Source of the DNA: Dactylorhiza incarnata
Taxonomy: Eukaryota; Streptophyta; Magnoliopsida; Asparagales; Orchidaceae
DNA length: 64,000 bases
NCBI GenBank assembly: GCA_033032865.1
Contig: JAWHQI010000099.1
Location: 2,799,001 to 2,863,000 of the forward strand
Direction of reading: 5' to 3'
Position 1 is the stretch's first letter. Each line of letters opens with the position of its first letter. The notes beneath the pieces are model-generated. The model saw only the letters and a list, made by a program, of their open reading frames with translations, was not told the origin of the DNA and made no database searches. Positions 31,288 through 44,350 of this stretch are shown here, piece after piece. Position numbers and translations under genes: made by a program.

Positions 31288-32986
31288 TGAAAGTGCACAG
31301 TGTGCCTCTGAGAATCCTCTAAAGGGGGGTGAATAGGGATTTAAATTTATTTCTATCCTAACTGTGAAACCAATAAAATTAATCTAAGGATTTATGCTCA
31401 CAAATGAACTCAGGCAGAATAAACTTGTGATGGAATGTAAAGCAGAGACAGTAAAATAAACTAGCTATAGAGACAGCACAGAAAATTGACAACCAGAAGA
31501 CACGGATTTTTTATAGGGGTTCCCCAAAATGTGGGTACTCCCCTCTTCTACCACCTGGTAGGGATGCACCACTGTGCCTGAGTCTTTTGATAAGGAGACT
31601 CTTAGAACCACTGATCTTTTGACAAGGAGATCATGAACAACCAGATCTTTTGATAAGGAGATCTTGAACCACCAAATCTTTTGATAAAGAGATCTTGAAC
31701 CACTGAATCCTTTGAAGAGGGATTAATAAAACCCTTTTACGGAATGAGATATAAGAAGAGGAAAGAGGGTTGTAGGAATTCTGTTCTCAGAATTCTTGTG
31801 AGGACTGTATGAAGAATAGCCAATTATGTTTCACAGAATCTGCTCTTGATTAGACCCTACCTTAGATAGTGATGAATTGTAGGTGCTTTGTATGTCAGAT
31901 CCTTTATGCTCCTACTGATTGAGATATGGCTGCTATGAGATTGTGATGATTAGCAGCTCTCAGATCCTTTGTTCTATTTAGATGAAGATCAGCAGAGCTT
32001 TTCTTTTCTTTTCACTTTTCTGTGTTAGGGTTCCTGAGGGAGAGAGAAAAGGAAGCCCTAGCAAGAAGAAGAATAATCGATTGTGATTAATGCTCTGTTT
32101 GTTTCTATCTTCTCTTCTCCTTTTATTCTCTCTATTCAATTTCAAATTTCTTTCCCTTTCTGGTATGCCTTGAAAGGGTAATCTTCTGATGACATTCTCT
32201 TTCTTTCCTCTTTAATTCTCGTCCCGTCCACCTATAAGCAATATGGTTCCAAGAAACCTTTGTGTCCTTCTTTAATGCTCCTTTCTATTTCAGGCAATTA
32301 TTGAGCCGTTGGGGAACGGTCTTGAAGGATGAGGGCCATAAAAAAGGATCAGAGAGACAGCTGAAAAGATATACTTTTACAGACTGTATTCGACGTAGCG
32401 TCGAATTTATTTCTTCTCTTATCGATGTAACTTCGAGTTCTTGTAGAAGTAGCTTCGATTTCATCTCTTCTCTGATTAAACTCTGTTAGTCGACGTTACG
32501 TCGACATCTTATCGATGAGTACGTTGAGTTGACCTGCATGGCTCCAAACATCATCTTTTGCGTCGAGATGCAGTCGACGTTGCGTCGACTTTAGATGGCT
32601 TCGACAGATAACCTCTTCTGCGTCGAGTTGAAGTAGAAGCTGCGTCGACTTCACTAGTTACTCCGACAAGTCCCTGACCACTACATCGATATCTATTCGA
32701 CATAACATCAACTTGAGTTACTTTGACAGAAGGGTTGAACCACTTGTACTTCTAGTTAGACCAGCGTCGATATGGACTCGATGTTGCGTCGAATTCTATT
32801 CGACACAAATATCAACTTAGCCCAATTTTGCTTCCCTTGATCTGGTCCTGATACCTTATGTTGAGTATGACATCCTAAGACATATAATGACCAGATTACC
32901 CTCTCTATACAATGGGTAATTTAGTCCTAGAGGATAAAATCACTTTTAGTTAATTTGTTAAGTTAAATCAAGGGTTTTTCCCAACA
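31288..32986 (-). repeat. Element C 3' LTR
   Basis: Minus-strand LTR from TGTTGGGAAAAACCC (32986) to GCACTTTCA (31288), 1699 bp. Laid out as in element A: end motif (plus strand CTCTAAAGGGGGGTGAATAG at 31316-31335), a tandem repeat with TCTTTTGATAAGGAGATC units (about 31585-31720), and a U3 array of palindromes such as AGTCGACGTTGCGTCGACT (about 32385-32810). Confidence 0.88.
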
Positions 32987-33002
32987 ATCTCCCCCTATTT
33001 AT
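32987..33002 (-). other. Element C polypurine tract
   Basis: On the minus strand AAATAGGGGGAGAT directly before the LTR start TGTTGGG. From 33003 to 33218 the DNA is AT-rich and non-coding. Confidence 0.83.
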
Positions 33003-33218
33003 CTTAACAAATTTTACAGTTTTTTCAGAGTGATTTTATACAATTTTTCATTTCATAAATAACAATACATGCAATACAAAATAGCACACACATTAAATGA
33101 ATAACCCATATGAACTGATAACAGAGATAATACCAGATTAGTCAGAGGTTTTACATAGCTTACTCAAAAGTGAGTATCACTACTTCTCTGAGAAATAGAG
33201 ATAGATCTTCATATACTC

Positions 33219-34283
33219 TCATGTATTTTCTTTCCACATATTTAAAATTTGCTGGAGTAGCTTTTTCAGTATTACTCTGTATCTTCCTATGGCCTTTGAA
33301 GAGCTTTTCCAGATCCATCTCTGTGTTAGGTTGACATCCTTGAGTGTAAAGCCCAGCCCAAAAACTTTAGCTGTCATCAGATTTATAATTTCTAGATTCA
33401 GGTCAGCTGATTCAAGGGCCTTCTCTAATATGGATTCAACAGGCAATACTTGTGATTCACTGACAGTAGCTTGTTCCTTTCCAAAAGTTGAAGCTTTTGT
33501 CAACATGACCTTCTTTATCTTGATCTCCTCTTCAGGTAACTTATTCCCTTCCTTTCTCTTCTATGTGAGTTGTACTGCATCTTTAGGATTGCAACCAATA
33601 ACACCTCTATGGAGTTGTCTTACTCCTTCTAGCATTTTAGCTTGAGGGTCTTTGTGAGGTACTTTGTATGATCAAACCAGGTTGATTTAATGGGAATTGC
33701 CTTGGCCAATTCCTCCTGTTCAACTACCTCTTTTCCTCTTTTTAGAATGTCAATAAATCTATTTTTCTTTCCTTGAAGCTCCTTTTGAGCTGTCTCATAT
33801 TCATACATTTCTCTTTCACCAATATCTTCTAACACTCTATCAAGTTTTGGATTAGAGTATGTCTTGATTATGTTTTCTGGAACTTTAACCTTTTCATACT
33901 TCTTGTAATAAGACTTATCCTTTCTGTAATCTTTTCTCTGTTCCTTTGTGTACATTTCCCTGATGGGTATTCTTCCCCTTCCCCTTCCCCTTCCCCTTCT
34001 TCCTCTTCCTTTGCCTTGATAAGTAGGTCTTCCTCTGTAGATAGGTGTTGGAAGGATAGGTTCAGTTATTGGTCTTGGGACAGGTGATGGAGAAGGAGGT
34101 TGAGCTGGTGTTGATAGCTGATCCATGACAAGATAATTTAAGGCAAGTTCAATTGAATCACACTCTTGATCAGGCACCTTGGAAGAAGCAGGTGTTGTGG
34201 TAGAGTCACCAAAGGACACCCTGCATTGAAGGGGATCAAGAATGGATATCTCAGTTTTAGCAGTGTATCCTTGAGTGTGCATG
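33219..34283 (-). pseudogene. Element C extra ORF, second part
   Basis: Minus strand, downstream of pol. From 34283 it reads a Pro-rich piece (STPAQPPSPSPVPRPIT), an Arg/Gly tract (GRGRRGRGRGRGR), then a charged helical part (KEQRKDYRKDKSYYKKYEK, EMYEYETAQKELQ). A one-base frameshift near 33650 and a TAG further on are needed to connect it to the last frame (33506-33219), which ends the protein. The RGR tract suggests nucleic-acid binding. I see no membrane segment, so an envelope role is not supported. The first part lies at 44686-44351, beyond E and D. Confidence 0.55.
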
Positions 34284-35608
34284 ACATGTGTTGGGATTCT
34301 TGCCCTCATGATTCCTGATTTGGAGAAGTCGCCAATTCAAGAGAACTTCACTATGTATTTGATTATCCTCTTAGCTTTATCATTTTAGTAAAAGATAAGT
34401 ATAGGCAAAGCAAAGAAGAATGATCATGTCTGATGTCGTCGAAAAGGATCAAGCGTATCGTCGATAACAGCAAGCATGTCATCGACAACATGCAGAGCAA
34501 GGAAAAATAGTGATATCATTGTGACATCAACACTACATCACCTTGCAGCGATATTAGAAAGTCGAGATGAAGAAGAAGACTTAAAGATGTCAACGATATC
34601 GTCGACAAGAAGCCTTGACATCGATAAGGCTAAGGAAGAACAGATGTCGTCGACAAGAAGCCTTATCGTCAGAAAGGCTAAGCAAGACTAATGCCGATGA
34701 CATCATCGTAAAGAAGGCGTGACGTCGAGAAGACTAAAAAATGTCATATGAAGACATGCAGTTGCTGAAGTATAGTCTATCGATATGATATTAATTATGT
34801 CGTCGACAAGATAATGTGATTTCAGCAATATCTAGCAGACAAGGAGTTCTCGCCGATATCAGTTTGATGACATCGTGTCATCTTAAGCTCGAGTGCAGCA
34901 GTGATGTCCCGTATCGTCGAGATATCACTATCTAATGAAGAATTGAAGAAGAAACCAGTTCAAGACATCGACAAGCCATGTTGTTGAGATATTGTCCATA
35001 TCGTCGTAACAATGGAAATATCGTCGAGACAGATTCAAAAGTAGTCAGACGCGCTGTCAGCATTTAATGTTGCCGCCTGATTGTCCAATCAACGCATTGT
35101 CTTGAGGGATGTAAGTCTGTCAGTAAAGGACATCATAGGAAACCGTTAAGGTGCATCTCAGTCCTATAAAAGGGAACAGTGGATTCCCTAAACTCTCTCT
35201 CGAATCCTGGACCTTAAGAGAATCTCCCTAAGAAGTCTTAAATAGAACAATAACGATGGAGATAAGCAAAAACAAGAACGGAGAACAAGTTGATCTTCAT
35301 CTTTTGTTCTCAAGAGAATCAGTCTAGCTTAATCGGCTGATAGAGAAGAGTTCCAGATAGAAGATAGCCAGTCAACATCCGGTAGAGCAAGAAGCTTGAA
35401 GAAGATTCGCACCGTCAAGGTTCACATCAAAAGCAATTTATTCAAGAAAAGAAGCGGATCTCCATCAGGCATAATCAATATTGTAAATCTTTCTTTTAAG
35501 GCTTGTGGGCCACACTTGTTAGATCTGTTTTTAGATCTGTGCGTCAAGCTTGAGGGCTTGAGATCTGTGAGGCTTGAGGGCTAGGGAAGAGGGACTTGCA
35601 GTCCAAAT

Positions 35609-35801
35609 GTGTCGAGCTTGAGGGCTCGGGTGCAGTAAAGGGGCTTGCGGGCCTAGGCTGTAGGCAAGACTTGCAGGTCTGTATTGTGTAGGGCTTGAGG
35701 GCCTGAGTGTCGAGCTTGCAGGCTCGGGTGCAGTGAAGGGGCTTGAGCGACTAGGCTATAGGGACTTGCGGGTCCGAGTTGTAGGGCTTGAGGGCCTAAG
35801 T
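35609..35801 (+). repeat. Tandem repeat in the E LTR, about 95 bp
   Basis: Units beginning GTGTCGAGCTTG followed by GGCTCGGGTGCAGT and GGGGCTTG start at 35609 and 35707; a third continues at 44010 on the far side of D. D therefore inserted into a tandem repeat. It lies downstream of the palindrome array, like the repeats in the other LTRs. Confidence 0.8.
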
Positions 35802-37482
35802 TGTTGGAACATGCTTTCCGCATCTCTTAGTTTGACAATAACAAATCCTATTGTATTTGATCATACTTGCATTGTGTTTATAGTGTGCAGGATCTTCAAC
35901 ATTCAATCCCCAAAGGAGTGGAAATAGAAAGACGTCGAAGCGACATTAGGATGATTCTCTGATTGATACCGTGGCGCGGTAACACTACCGCTGGCGCTAG
36001 CGGTTCGACAAAATGAGATGCGCTCGACGAAATGGTGTTCGACGAAAGTAGATGTCGTTTGACAAACTGGCGTTCGATGAAATTGAGTTCGACGAAATGA
36101 AAACACCGTTCGATAAAGATGAGTTCATCGAAAAGAGATGTGCTCTGCCGCGGAGTGTTAGCACTACCGTTGGCGCTTGCAAATCGACGAAATGGTGTTC
36201 GGCGAAAATAGATGTAGTTCGACGAACTGGTGTCCGACGAAATTGAGTTCGACGAAATGAAAGCAGCGTTCGACGAAATGTGAGGTCGTTCGACAAAGAT
36301 GCGATCGACGAAAAGAGATGTGCTCTACCGCGGAGCGTTAGCACTACAGTTGGCGCTAGCATAAATGGAAACAATTGCCAGGAAGGAAACAATGGAGAAA
36401 AAGGAATGATTGGCGGGATGCATATTTAGCATGCTCTACCGCGGCGCGGCATGTCTACCGCCCGGCGGTAGCTTTTGGAATCCTCCCGTTTGCATGTGAT
36501 TGAGGAGCAAATATAGAAGGAGATATTGGCTGAAGGAAGGTTATCTCGCAATCGCGGAGCGTTAGCGTTACCGTGGTGCGCTAGTCGGAGCTCAAAGTTT
36601 GGCGCTCAAAAGTTACCTAAGATGTCATGATCCGTGTGCTTGATCATTACCTAATGTGGATACCACGGGGCGTTTGTACTACCGCAGGCGGTAGCGGCTG
36701 ATTCTATTTAAAGACGCGCGCTTCCTCCGTTGTTGCTTGCTGTTACAAAATAAATTGGAGCCATATATTCAGAGCACTCGTGGGAGCCTTCTCAAAGCAG
36801 CCCGAAGAACTCCGTCAATGTTCATGAACGAAAAGAACTTGAAGACCGATCTGATCTCCTCTACATCAACATCAAGTTTTTCTTTTGAGGGAGTTTTTAG
36901 TTTGTGTTTTGTTTTAGTTTCAAATTGTAATCTTTATATCTTTTGTTCGGTAGAGAAATTCGCCACACGACGACTAGGGCCTTGCGGGGACTAGGGGAAA
37001 TTCGCCTCGCGTTGGCGACTAGGTCTTGTGGGGCATAGGGAGGAATTCACCACACGGCGACTAGGTCTAGGGAGTAGATCTAGGGGGTGCTCGAGGCCTT
37101 TCTGGGGAGAGAAAGGCTAGAGTGGCTTGAGGCCTTATCTGGGGAGAGATAGGCTAAAGCCAACCGGTCCTTGGGAGAAGGGTCGGTATAGAAAACCAAA
37201 AGAGTTTTCATTCGTCGCCTCTTTCCAAGCGTCATTGGGAAAAGTTTTTTTTGTAATCATAACTATTTCAATTTAGTATTAATGAAAATATGTTTGTTTC
37301 TGCATCTCTGATTCGTGCTCTCTGATTTTCATTGGTTTAACCTAAACATATTTTCTCTGTCACTAACACCGAGCAGTAACACTACTGCTGGCGGTAGCAA
37401 CAGAGAATTATTTTCTTTAATAATCATAAAAAGTTTAAAACCCTTATCACCCCCCTCCCTAAGGGCGCCTATAGATCCAACA
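35802..37482 (+). repeat. Element D 5' LTR
   Basis: TGTTGGAACATG to GATCCAACA, 1681 bp. U3 (about 35970-36320) has GTTCGACGAAATG-type motifs and GC-rich inverted pairs such as ACCGCTGGCGCTAGCGGT. TATA-like TATTTAAAG at 36705-36713. A repeat with AATTCGCC...GGCGACTAGG units is at about 36950-37080. The end motif TTATCACCCCCCTCCCTAAG is near 37444-37463. Confidence 0.88.
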
Positions 37483-37484
37483 AG

Positions 37485-37495
37485 TGGTATCAGAG
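37485..37495 (+). other. Element D primer binding site (initiator tRNA-Met)
   Basis: TGGTATCAGAG two bases after the 5' LTR. Confidence 0.9.
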
Positions 37496-37531
37496 TGAGG
37501 TTATTCCAAATTGGCTTAACAACCGGGAATA

Positions 37532-38988
37532 ATGGTGTCTCTTGATCATGATCTCGCTTCTACTAGTGGGGAAAATTTTAATATAAATGAAAAGGTATTA
37601 TCACAACCTTTATTTATGGGCAAAAATTATAAAGGGTAGAAAATATTAATGAAAAATTTTCTTAAAGCCTTAGATGAAAAAGTTTGGAACATTACTATTG
37701 AAAAGCCACCTAGCGTACTAACTAGAAACGAAATTATTTTAAATTCAAAATCTATGAATAGTATATTTTGTGCGTTAGACCACAATATTTTCAAACTTAT
37801 TTATACGTTACCTACCGCATATGAGATTTGGAATTTTCTTGAAAGAACTTATGATTCTCCTTCTACAGGTATGGAACAATCGCAAGAACCGGAGAATATG
37901 CTTGCACAAGTCTTTAAGAATGTTCCTCTCATGATGGATCAATGGAGCACACATCAAATGGAAGAGAAGAAGAAGTACTGTCTTCGGAAGAGGAGTGCCA
38001 AAAAGATGTCAAAGAAACTATATGTTCAAATCGTGCCTCTCCCGAAAGCAATGTAAGGAAATCAAATTCCATTTTTTGTACTTCTGTTTCTACATTACAA
38101 TTACTACAAACTACTAAACGTAAGATTAAGAAACTAAAAATGGCTAATGCAAAACTACGTTTAGAAAATAAAACTTTGAAAGCAAATGTGAATGTAGAAT
38201 CCAAAAATGAAATGTTTGTATCTCCATCATGCTCTTCATTTGAGAACTCTATATCATGTTTTGATTGTAATGATATTAAAGAAAAATACAAGGAACTTCA
38301 AAAGGAATTTATTTGTGTAAAAGAACACAATGAAAAATTGTCTTTAGAAAATTCATCGTTAAAAAATAATTGTGATATGTGCAAAAACAATAAAATTGAA
38401 ATTAAAGAGATGGATGAAACTTTTGATGACCTTAGAAACGAATATAACAATCATATTGAGTCTATCGTATCCACTCTCAAAAATAGCACAATAGCCTATA
38501 ATAAAGCAAGGCATAATCTTAAAGTTAAGAATTATGAATTAGAAACTAAAGTCAACTTGCTTAAGAAAATTATAAAGAAAATTTCTCAACACATAAATCA
38601 ACAATTTCAAGCAAATTCCAAAATCTAGTTAAATGTGAATTTTCATAATATGTATAAGCATAAAAAAGGAAATGAAAAATATCAAATGCTTGAAAGTGAA
38701 ATTCCAAATCATTATCATTTACAACATCATCTTTATCCCAACATAAACTTAAAGATAAACAAATTTCCTATAAATAATGTTTTGCAAAATCATCATGGAA
38801 ATTTGACAAATAAAAATAATATTAAACTAATGTTTGAATGGAGGCCCAAAGTTAAAGATGAAACACTAACTCCACTCAAAAAGGCCCATTCATCACTATC
38901 TCCCCAAAAGCAAACATGATATATTTGGGTACCCAAAGGAACCGTCACGCCCGGTCCTCTTTGGATACCTAAATCTCTCATTCAATAG
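37532..38988 (+). pseudogene. Element D gag-like region with coiled coil
   Basis: Starts with ATG at 37532. The copia Gag N-terminus is recognisable (SQPLFMGKNYKG, stop TAG at 37637-37639 where Trp is expected, then LKALDEKVWNITIEKP and AYEIWNFLERTYD). Near 37930 the frame changes and the middle of Gag with the zinc knuckle is missing. The second frame (37942 to 38988, with stops at 38626 and 38917) has an acidic part, a long coiled coil (LKMANAKLRLENKTLKANV; KYKELQKEF; YELETKVNLLKKIIKKI) and ends in YIWVPKGTVTPGPLWIPKSL, the pattern just upstream of protease in Sireviruses. After that, pol is absent. Confidence 0.78.
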
Positions 38989-41900
38989 CATCCTATCATT
39001 TGGATGAAGTAGAAATCAATTATAAATGAAATATCAATTCTCTACTTCATGATATGCTTTATTTCCTTTTTGTTTTTGGTTTTATTTCTTTGAGCCATCA
39101 TGATAAGATCACTTTATATAACTTGTGATATGATTTTCACATATTAAACCTAAATTCATTAATAAATCAAATTGAACGCAATTGAATATAAAGTCATATT
39201 ATTTTCAAGTGATCTAATTATCTTTTATTCTTATCCTTCTAAATTCATTCCCTAAAAGTCTTATAAAATTTGAAAACTAAATTTTTCATATGATATTTTT
39301 AAGACTAAATGAAATAATTGTCGAAATGGATTTAAAAGGTATTTTAGGGGTATTAGGCTAAATTTATAAAATGCACAAATTTTGCTTATTTACTTAATAT
39401 ATTTGCGTCATTTGTTTTCCCCTATTATTCTTAACCAAAATCTGAAAAATTGGAAGTTAAAATTCATAATAACTATGTGCTTTAAAAACAAATATAATGA
39501 GAAATTAATCTTGCATAAAAGCCATAGTTTATAAATTGTTTTTTTTCATAAGATTAAATGCTTAGTATGCCCAGGATCATTCAACCACATTATGTGTCTC
39601 ACTATAGCGAGGGCGTAGAATTGTGTGCATTAGAAACCTAACCTCTAAGTCATGTCTTGTCCTTAATCGGGGAGGGTTCCAGTGGGGCCTTGCGAGGCAC
39701 TAGGGGGAAAGAGTGCTAGGGTGAGCATTGTCTTTTGTATGCATGTGGGATTAACAACCCAACCTACGGCATGCGTGCATCTCCTCATGCTCATCTGTCA
39801 CTTAGTACGGGGCTAGAGTGTAGACATGTTGTTAGAGTATCTTGATCTTAGACATACTTATGTTGTATACTTTGCATGAATATTATTTCACTTATTTATG
39901 ATCATTTCACTCATGCATATTTGTGCTCAAACATGTTATCTTATGTTTTTCATATTATCTATTTCTGAACTCTCATGCATGTGAAAAATACAAGTATTTT
40001 GAAAGTGTATTGTGACACCTTAGGCTAGAATTTGGGGTTTTGGACATATTAGCTTAAACTTGCAAAATCCGCATTTTCGTGTATGCATATGTCTGATTTC
40101 ATTGATGAACTTCATTGTCACTAATCTGCACAATTATATTCAAAAGAAAAATTCTGAAAAATTTCACATTTTCCCCAAAATTCGAGTTCTGACACTACGG
40201 CCCGACGATAGCTGGGTACCGCTGGCGGTAGTAGGTATTTCTGAATTTCCAGTTTCTTTTTCATTTTTTTCAGTTCCTCTCATTTTCTGTTAAAATTCTA
40301 AAAATAAAACAAACTATAAAACAAATCAAAAATATGTTTTTGTTATTTGTTTTGCTTTATCTCTTTACAAAATTTTAGTTTGACTATAATATTTCACAAG
40401 AGCAAACATCTTAGTTATTTCTGTTTCAAAATGGTCAAAAATGTGTTTGACATACACTTAAAGATAGTCTTCAATGTCTAATTTTAATTTCAAATTTCCT
40501 AAACATTGTTTTATCTTCATGCCTTGACCTTAATCTAATTATGTGCAATGAAATAGTCTATAGATAATTATGCATGATTGCCTAGCATGTCTCTAAGTAT
40601 GAGTATTGTTTTATGTTTATCAATGATTCATACACTCACTACTTTGATTATCTACATGTGTTCATAATCTTAGTCTTGCATGATTTTGTAGTGTAATAGT
40701 TTTAACATATTAAGTTGTATGTCTACATTATCTACACCGTCTTTCAAAAATAAATTTTATGCATGATATAGAAGTGTTATTTCAATAATATTAATGTTTG
40801 CAACAATAAGTGAATTCGGAGACCTTTGGCCCAAAATAAAAATCTGAAATAAAAAGCCAAAGATAACTCCACCAAACACTACTCACCCTCCTGATAAGTC
40901 TTAATGAGCATTGTGAGTTTGAGCACCTTGTAAAGAATTGTAAAGTGTTTTGTGCAAACACATTCATCTTTTATCACTTCTATTTGTACACCGGATCACT
41001 AAAAATAAAAATTAATAAAATTGCTTATGTGATCCCCCAAGCAATACTTCGGTCCCTCATAAGTCTTAATAAGCATTGTGTGGGCGAAGCACCTTGGTTG
41101 TTGTACTCATTATACGTGCCTTGAAACTTTATTCTAGATTTTATGTGTGAAAGTAATTATAAGATTGCATCCTTAATATTGTTATCACTATCTCATTACA
41201 TATGTCATGTGTTTTGATTATTTCACTTGTATACTTTTATCAAACACCTTATGCACACATCATTGATTTTCATAAAGCTTCTACTCATGAGAATTGGATC
41301 CTAATGCAAAATTACATAATTCTCTAAAACTCAAGTAAAAGCACTGGATTGCAATGCATGATTTCTACAATGTTTTCTTTACTTGAAATACGAATTGGTT
41401 ACATTGTAGTTATTATCTCTTTGGATATGTTAATTCATGCTTGCCTATTTGTTATGAAAATTTTCAAAGTTAAATTGCTCAATTGTTGAAATGGTCAAAC
41501 TATTACCAAAATATTAATCTTTTTAACCTTGTTTTAACTTTCCGCATTCCTACTTGCCTACATTGTTTTCATGCTTATTCTTTACATGTACTTGTCACAC
41601 AACATTGCATCTCCCTTAAACAAGTACTACACCTCTTAAAATTAATTTAAAAAGGCAAGTGATTATTTTTATATATTCATTAATTAATGTTCTTTCACGC
41701 TTATCCTATATCTTTTCCGCTGTGCTACTCTCTCCTTTAGCTCGATCATGAATATTTCCTTTTCAAAACAAGTGTATGGTTATGTTGCAACTAAAATCAT
41801 TTTGTGTACTTAAATTACTACAACATCTATTTTTTGTCTAAAATTCTTAATCATCTACTATGCTTCACCATTCATATATAGATGTTCACTTCAAAAATAT

Positions 41901-42330
41901 ATTTCTTCATGCTTTCCACCTCTTTACTACTTGTACGCTCGATCATGAATACGTTTTTTCCAACAAGTAGTTTCCTTATGACAATTTCTTCACATTCTTT
42001 TTTCACTCCTATATATTGTATTTTTCCTAAGCATTTATCTCTTTATCATGTTCATTCCCTCTCTACACATTTATTGCACACGTTCCTGTTTGACTTTCTC
42101 TCCTCCCTCTTTTGATAATACCAAAAGGGGGAGAATAAATTTGAAAGAAATTCACATGTTTGGGGAAGTCAAGTTCATATGAAGTTTTGTTGTAGGGGGG
42201 CATTCACTTAGGGGGAGCATTCATTTAAGGGGAGCATATGCACATGTCTTAAATTTCATGCTTATCCTTTTTAATAAACACAATTCCTATGTTTTGAACT
42301 ATTTCTTTCTAAAGGGATTTGTAATTATCA
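38989..42330 (+). other. Element D AT-rich non-coding region
   Basis: About 3.3 kb with no supported ORF, in place of pol. A block with AAGTCTTAAT[AG]AGCATTGTG occurs twice about 165 bp apart (near 40897 and 41062). PPT-like GGGGGAG tracts are at about 42126, 42212 and 42231 before the true tract. No cellular gene was recognised. Confidence 0.6.
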
Positions 42331-42342
42331 AAAGGGGGAGTT
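42331..42342 (+). other. Element D polypurine tract
   Basis: AAAGGGGGAGTT directly before the 3' LTR start TGTTGGAACATG. Confidence 0.85.
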
Positions 42343-44006
42343 TGTTGGAACATGCTTTCCGCATCTCTTGGTTTGAAAATAACAAATCATATTGTATTTG
42401 ATCATACTTGCATTGTCTTTATAGTGTGCAGGATCTTCAACATTCAATCCCCAAAGGAGTGGAAAAAGAAAGATGTCGAAGCGACATCAGGATTATTCTC
42501 TGATTGATACCGCGGCGCGGTACCACTATCGCTGGTGCTAGCGGTTCGATGAAATGAGATGCGCTCGACGAAATGGTGTTAGACGAAAGTAGATGTCATT
42601 CGACGAACTGGTGTTCGACGAAATTGAGTTCGACAAAATGAAAACACCATTCGACGAAGATGCATTCGACGAAAAGAGATGTGCTCTACCGCAAAGTGTT
42701 AACACTACCGATGGCGCTAGCGAATTGACGAAATGGTTTTTGGCGAAAATAGATGTCGTTCGACAAACTTGTGTCCGACGAAATTAAGTTTGACGAAATG
42801 AAAGAAGCGGTCAACGAAATGTGAGGCCGTTCGATGAAGATGCGATCGACGAAAAGAGATGTGCTCTACCGCGGAGCGTTATCACTACTGCTAGCGCTAG
42901 CATAAATGGTAACAATTGTCGGGAAGGAGACAGTGGAGAAAAAGGAATGATTGGCGGGATGCATATTTAGCATGCTCTACCACGGCGTGGCATGTCTACC
43001 ACCCGGCGGCAGCTTTTGGAATCCTCCCATCTGCATGTGATTGAGGAGCAACTATAGAAGGAGATATTGGCTGAAGGAAGGTTATCTTGCTATCGCGGAG
43101 CGTTAGCGTTACCGCGGCACGCTAGTCGGAGCTCAAAGTTTGGCGCTCAAAAGTTGCCTAAGATGCAACGATCTGTGTGCTTGATCATTTCCTAATGTGG
43201 CTACCGTGGGGCGTTAGTACTACCGCAGGCGGTAGCGGCTGATTCTCTTTAAAGACGCGTGCTTCCTCTGTTGTTGCTTGCTATTACAAAACAAATTGGA
43301 GCCACATATTCAGAGCACTCGTGAAAGCCTTCTCAAAGCAGGCCGAAGAACTCGGTCAACGTTCGTGAACGCAAAAAACTTGAAGACCGATCTGATCGCA
43401 TCTACATCAACATCAAGTTCTTCTTTTGAGGGAGTTTTTAGTTTGTGTTTTGTTTTAGTTTCAAATTGTAACCTTTATATATTTTGTTCGGTAGAGGAAT
43501 TCACCACACGACGACTAGGGCCTTGCGGGGACTAGGGGAAATTCGCCTCGCGTTGGTGACTTTGTCTTGTGGGGCTTAGGGAGGAATTCGCCACACGGCG
43601 ATTAGGTCTAGGGAGTAGATCTAGGGGGTGCTTGAGGCCTTTCTGAGGAGAGAAAGGCTAGAGCGGCTTGAGGCCTTATCTGGGGAGAGATAGATTAAAG
43701 CCAGCCGGTCCTTGGGAGAAGGGTCGGTATAGAAAACCAAAAGAGTTTTCATTGGTTTCATCTTTCCAAGCGTCATAACTATTTCAATTTAATATTAATG
43801 AAAATATATTTGTTTCTTCATCTCTGATTCGTGCTCTCTGATTTTCATTGGTTTAACCTAAACGTATTTTCTCTGCACTAACGCCGAGCGGTAACACTAC
43901 CGCTGGCGGTAGCAACAGAGAATTATTTTCTTTAATAATCAAAAAAAGTTTAAAACCCTTATTCACCCCCCCCCCCCCCCCTCTAAGGGCGCCTACAGAT
44001 CAAACA
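42343..44006 (+). repeat. Element D 3' LTR
   Basis: TGTTGGAACATG to GATCAAACA, 1664 bp. Closely matches the 5' LTR; among the differences are a short deletion near 43775 and a C run grown to 16 at 43966-43981. Confidence 0.88.
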
Positions 44007-44350
44007 TGAGTGTCGAGATTGCGGGCTCGGGTGCAGTGAAGGGGCTTGCGGGCCTAGGCTGCAGGGACTTGCGGGTCCGAGTTGTAAGGCTTGTGGTCTA
44101 AAGACATTGGCGAAGTTTGTCGAGCCTAGCACACTGCTGGGTAAGCATAGAGGGATAGAGGACTACTCAAGACACCCGGTCTTGAGGAACCTCTATACAT
44201 CTTGTGTTGTGTGTGTGCTGTTATTTTCTGTGATTCTCCTGTGCAGTGCTTCCATTAAACACATTTCTTGCAAAATATTTAATAATCACCTAACCCTCCC
44301 CCCCCCCCCCCCCCCCCCCCCGTGGTGATTGTTCTATAACCAACAACATG

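Larger units (their letters stand above)
35802..44006 (+). mobile_element. Element D, gag-only Sirevirus-like element
   Basis: Plus-strand element of 8205 bp with two LTRs, an initiator-Met primer site, a gag-like region, 3.3 kb of AT-rich non-coding DNA and a polypurine tract. The target duplication is TGAGT (44007-44011) on the right and TAAGT (35797-35801) on the left, one substitution apart. There is no protease, integrase, reverse transcriptase or RNase H, so D is non-autonomous. Confidence 0.87.
34289..44345 (+). mobile_element. Element E, solo LTR (hosts D)
   Basis: LTR pieces 34289-35801 and 44007-44345, split by D. It begins TGTTGGGATTC and ends CCAACA, flanked by ACATG at 34284-34288 and 44346-44350. 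No primer site or coding region adjoins it, so it is a solo LTR left by LTR-LTR recombination. Removing it rejoins the extra ORF of C in frame. U3 (34430-35040) is filled with ATCGTCGAC-type motifs; a run of 24 C lies at 44298-44321. Confidence 0.87.

Noticed and set aside
38989..42330. Captured host gene in the D non-coding region
   Set aside because: I looked for long frames or splice-like structure and found only short AT-rich ORFs.
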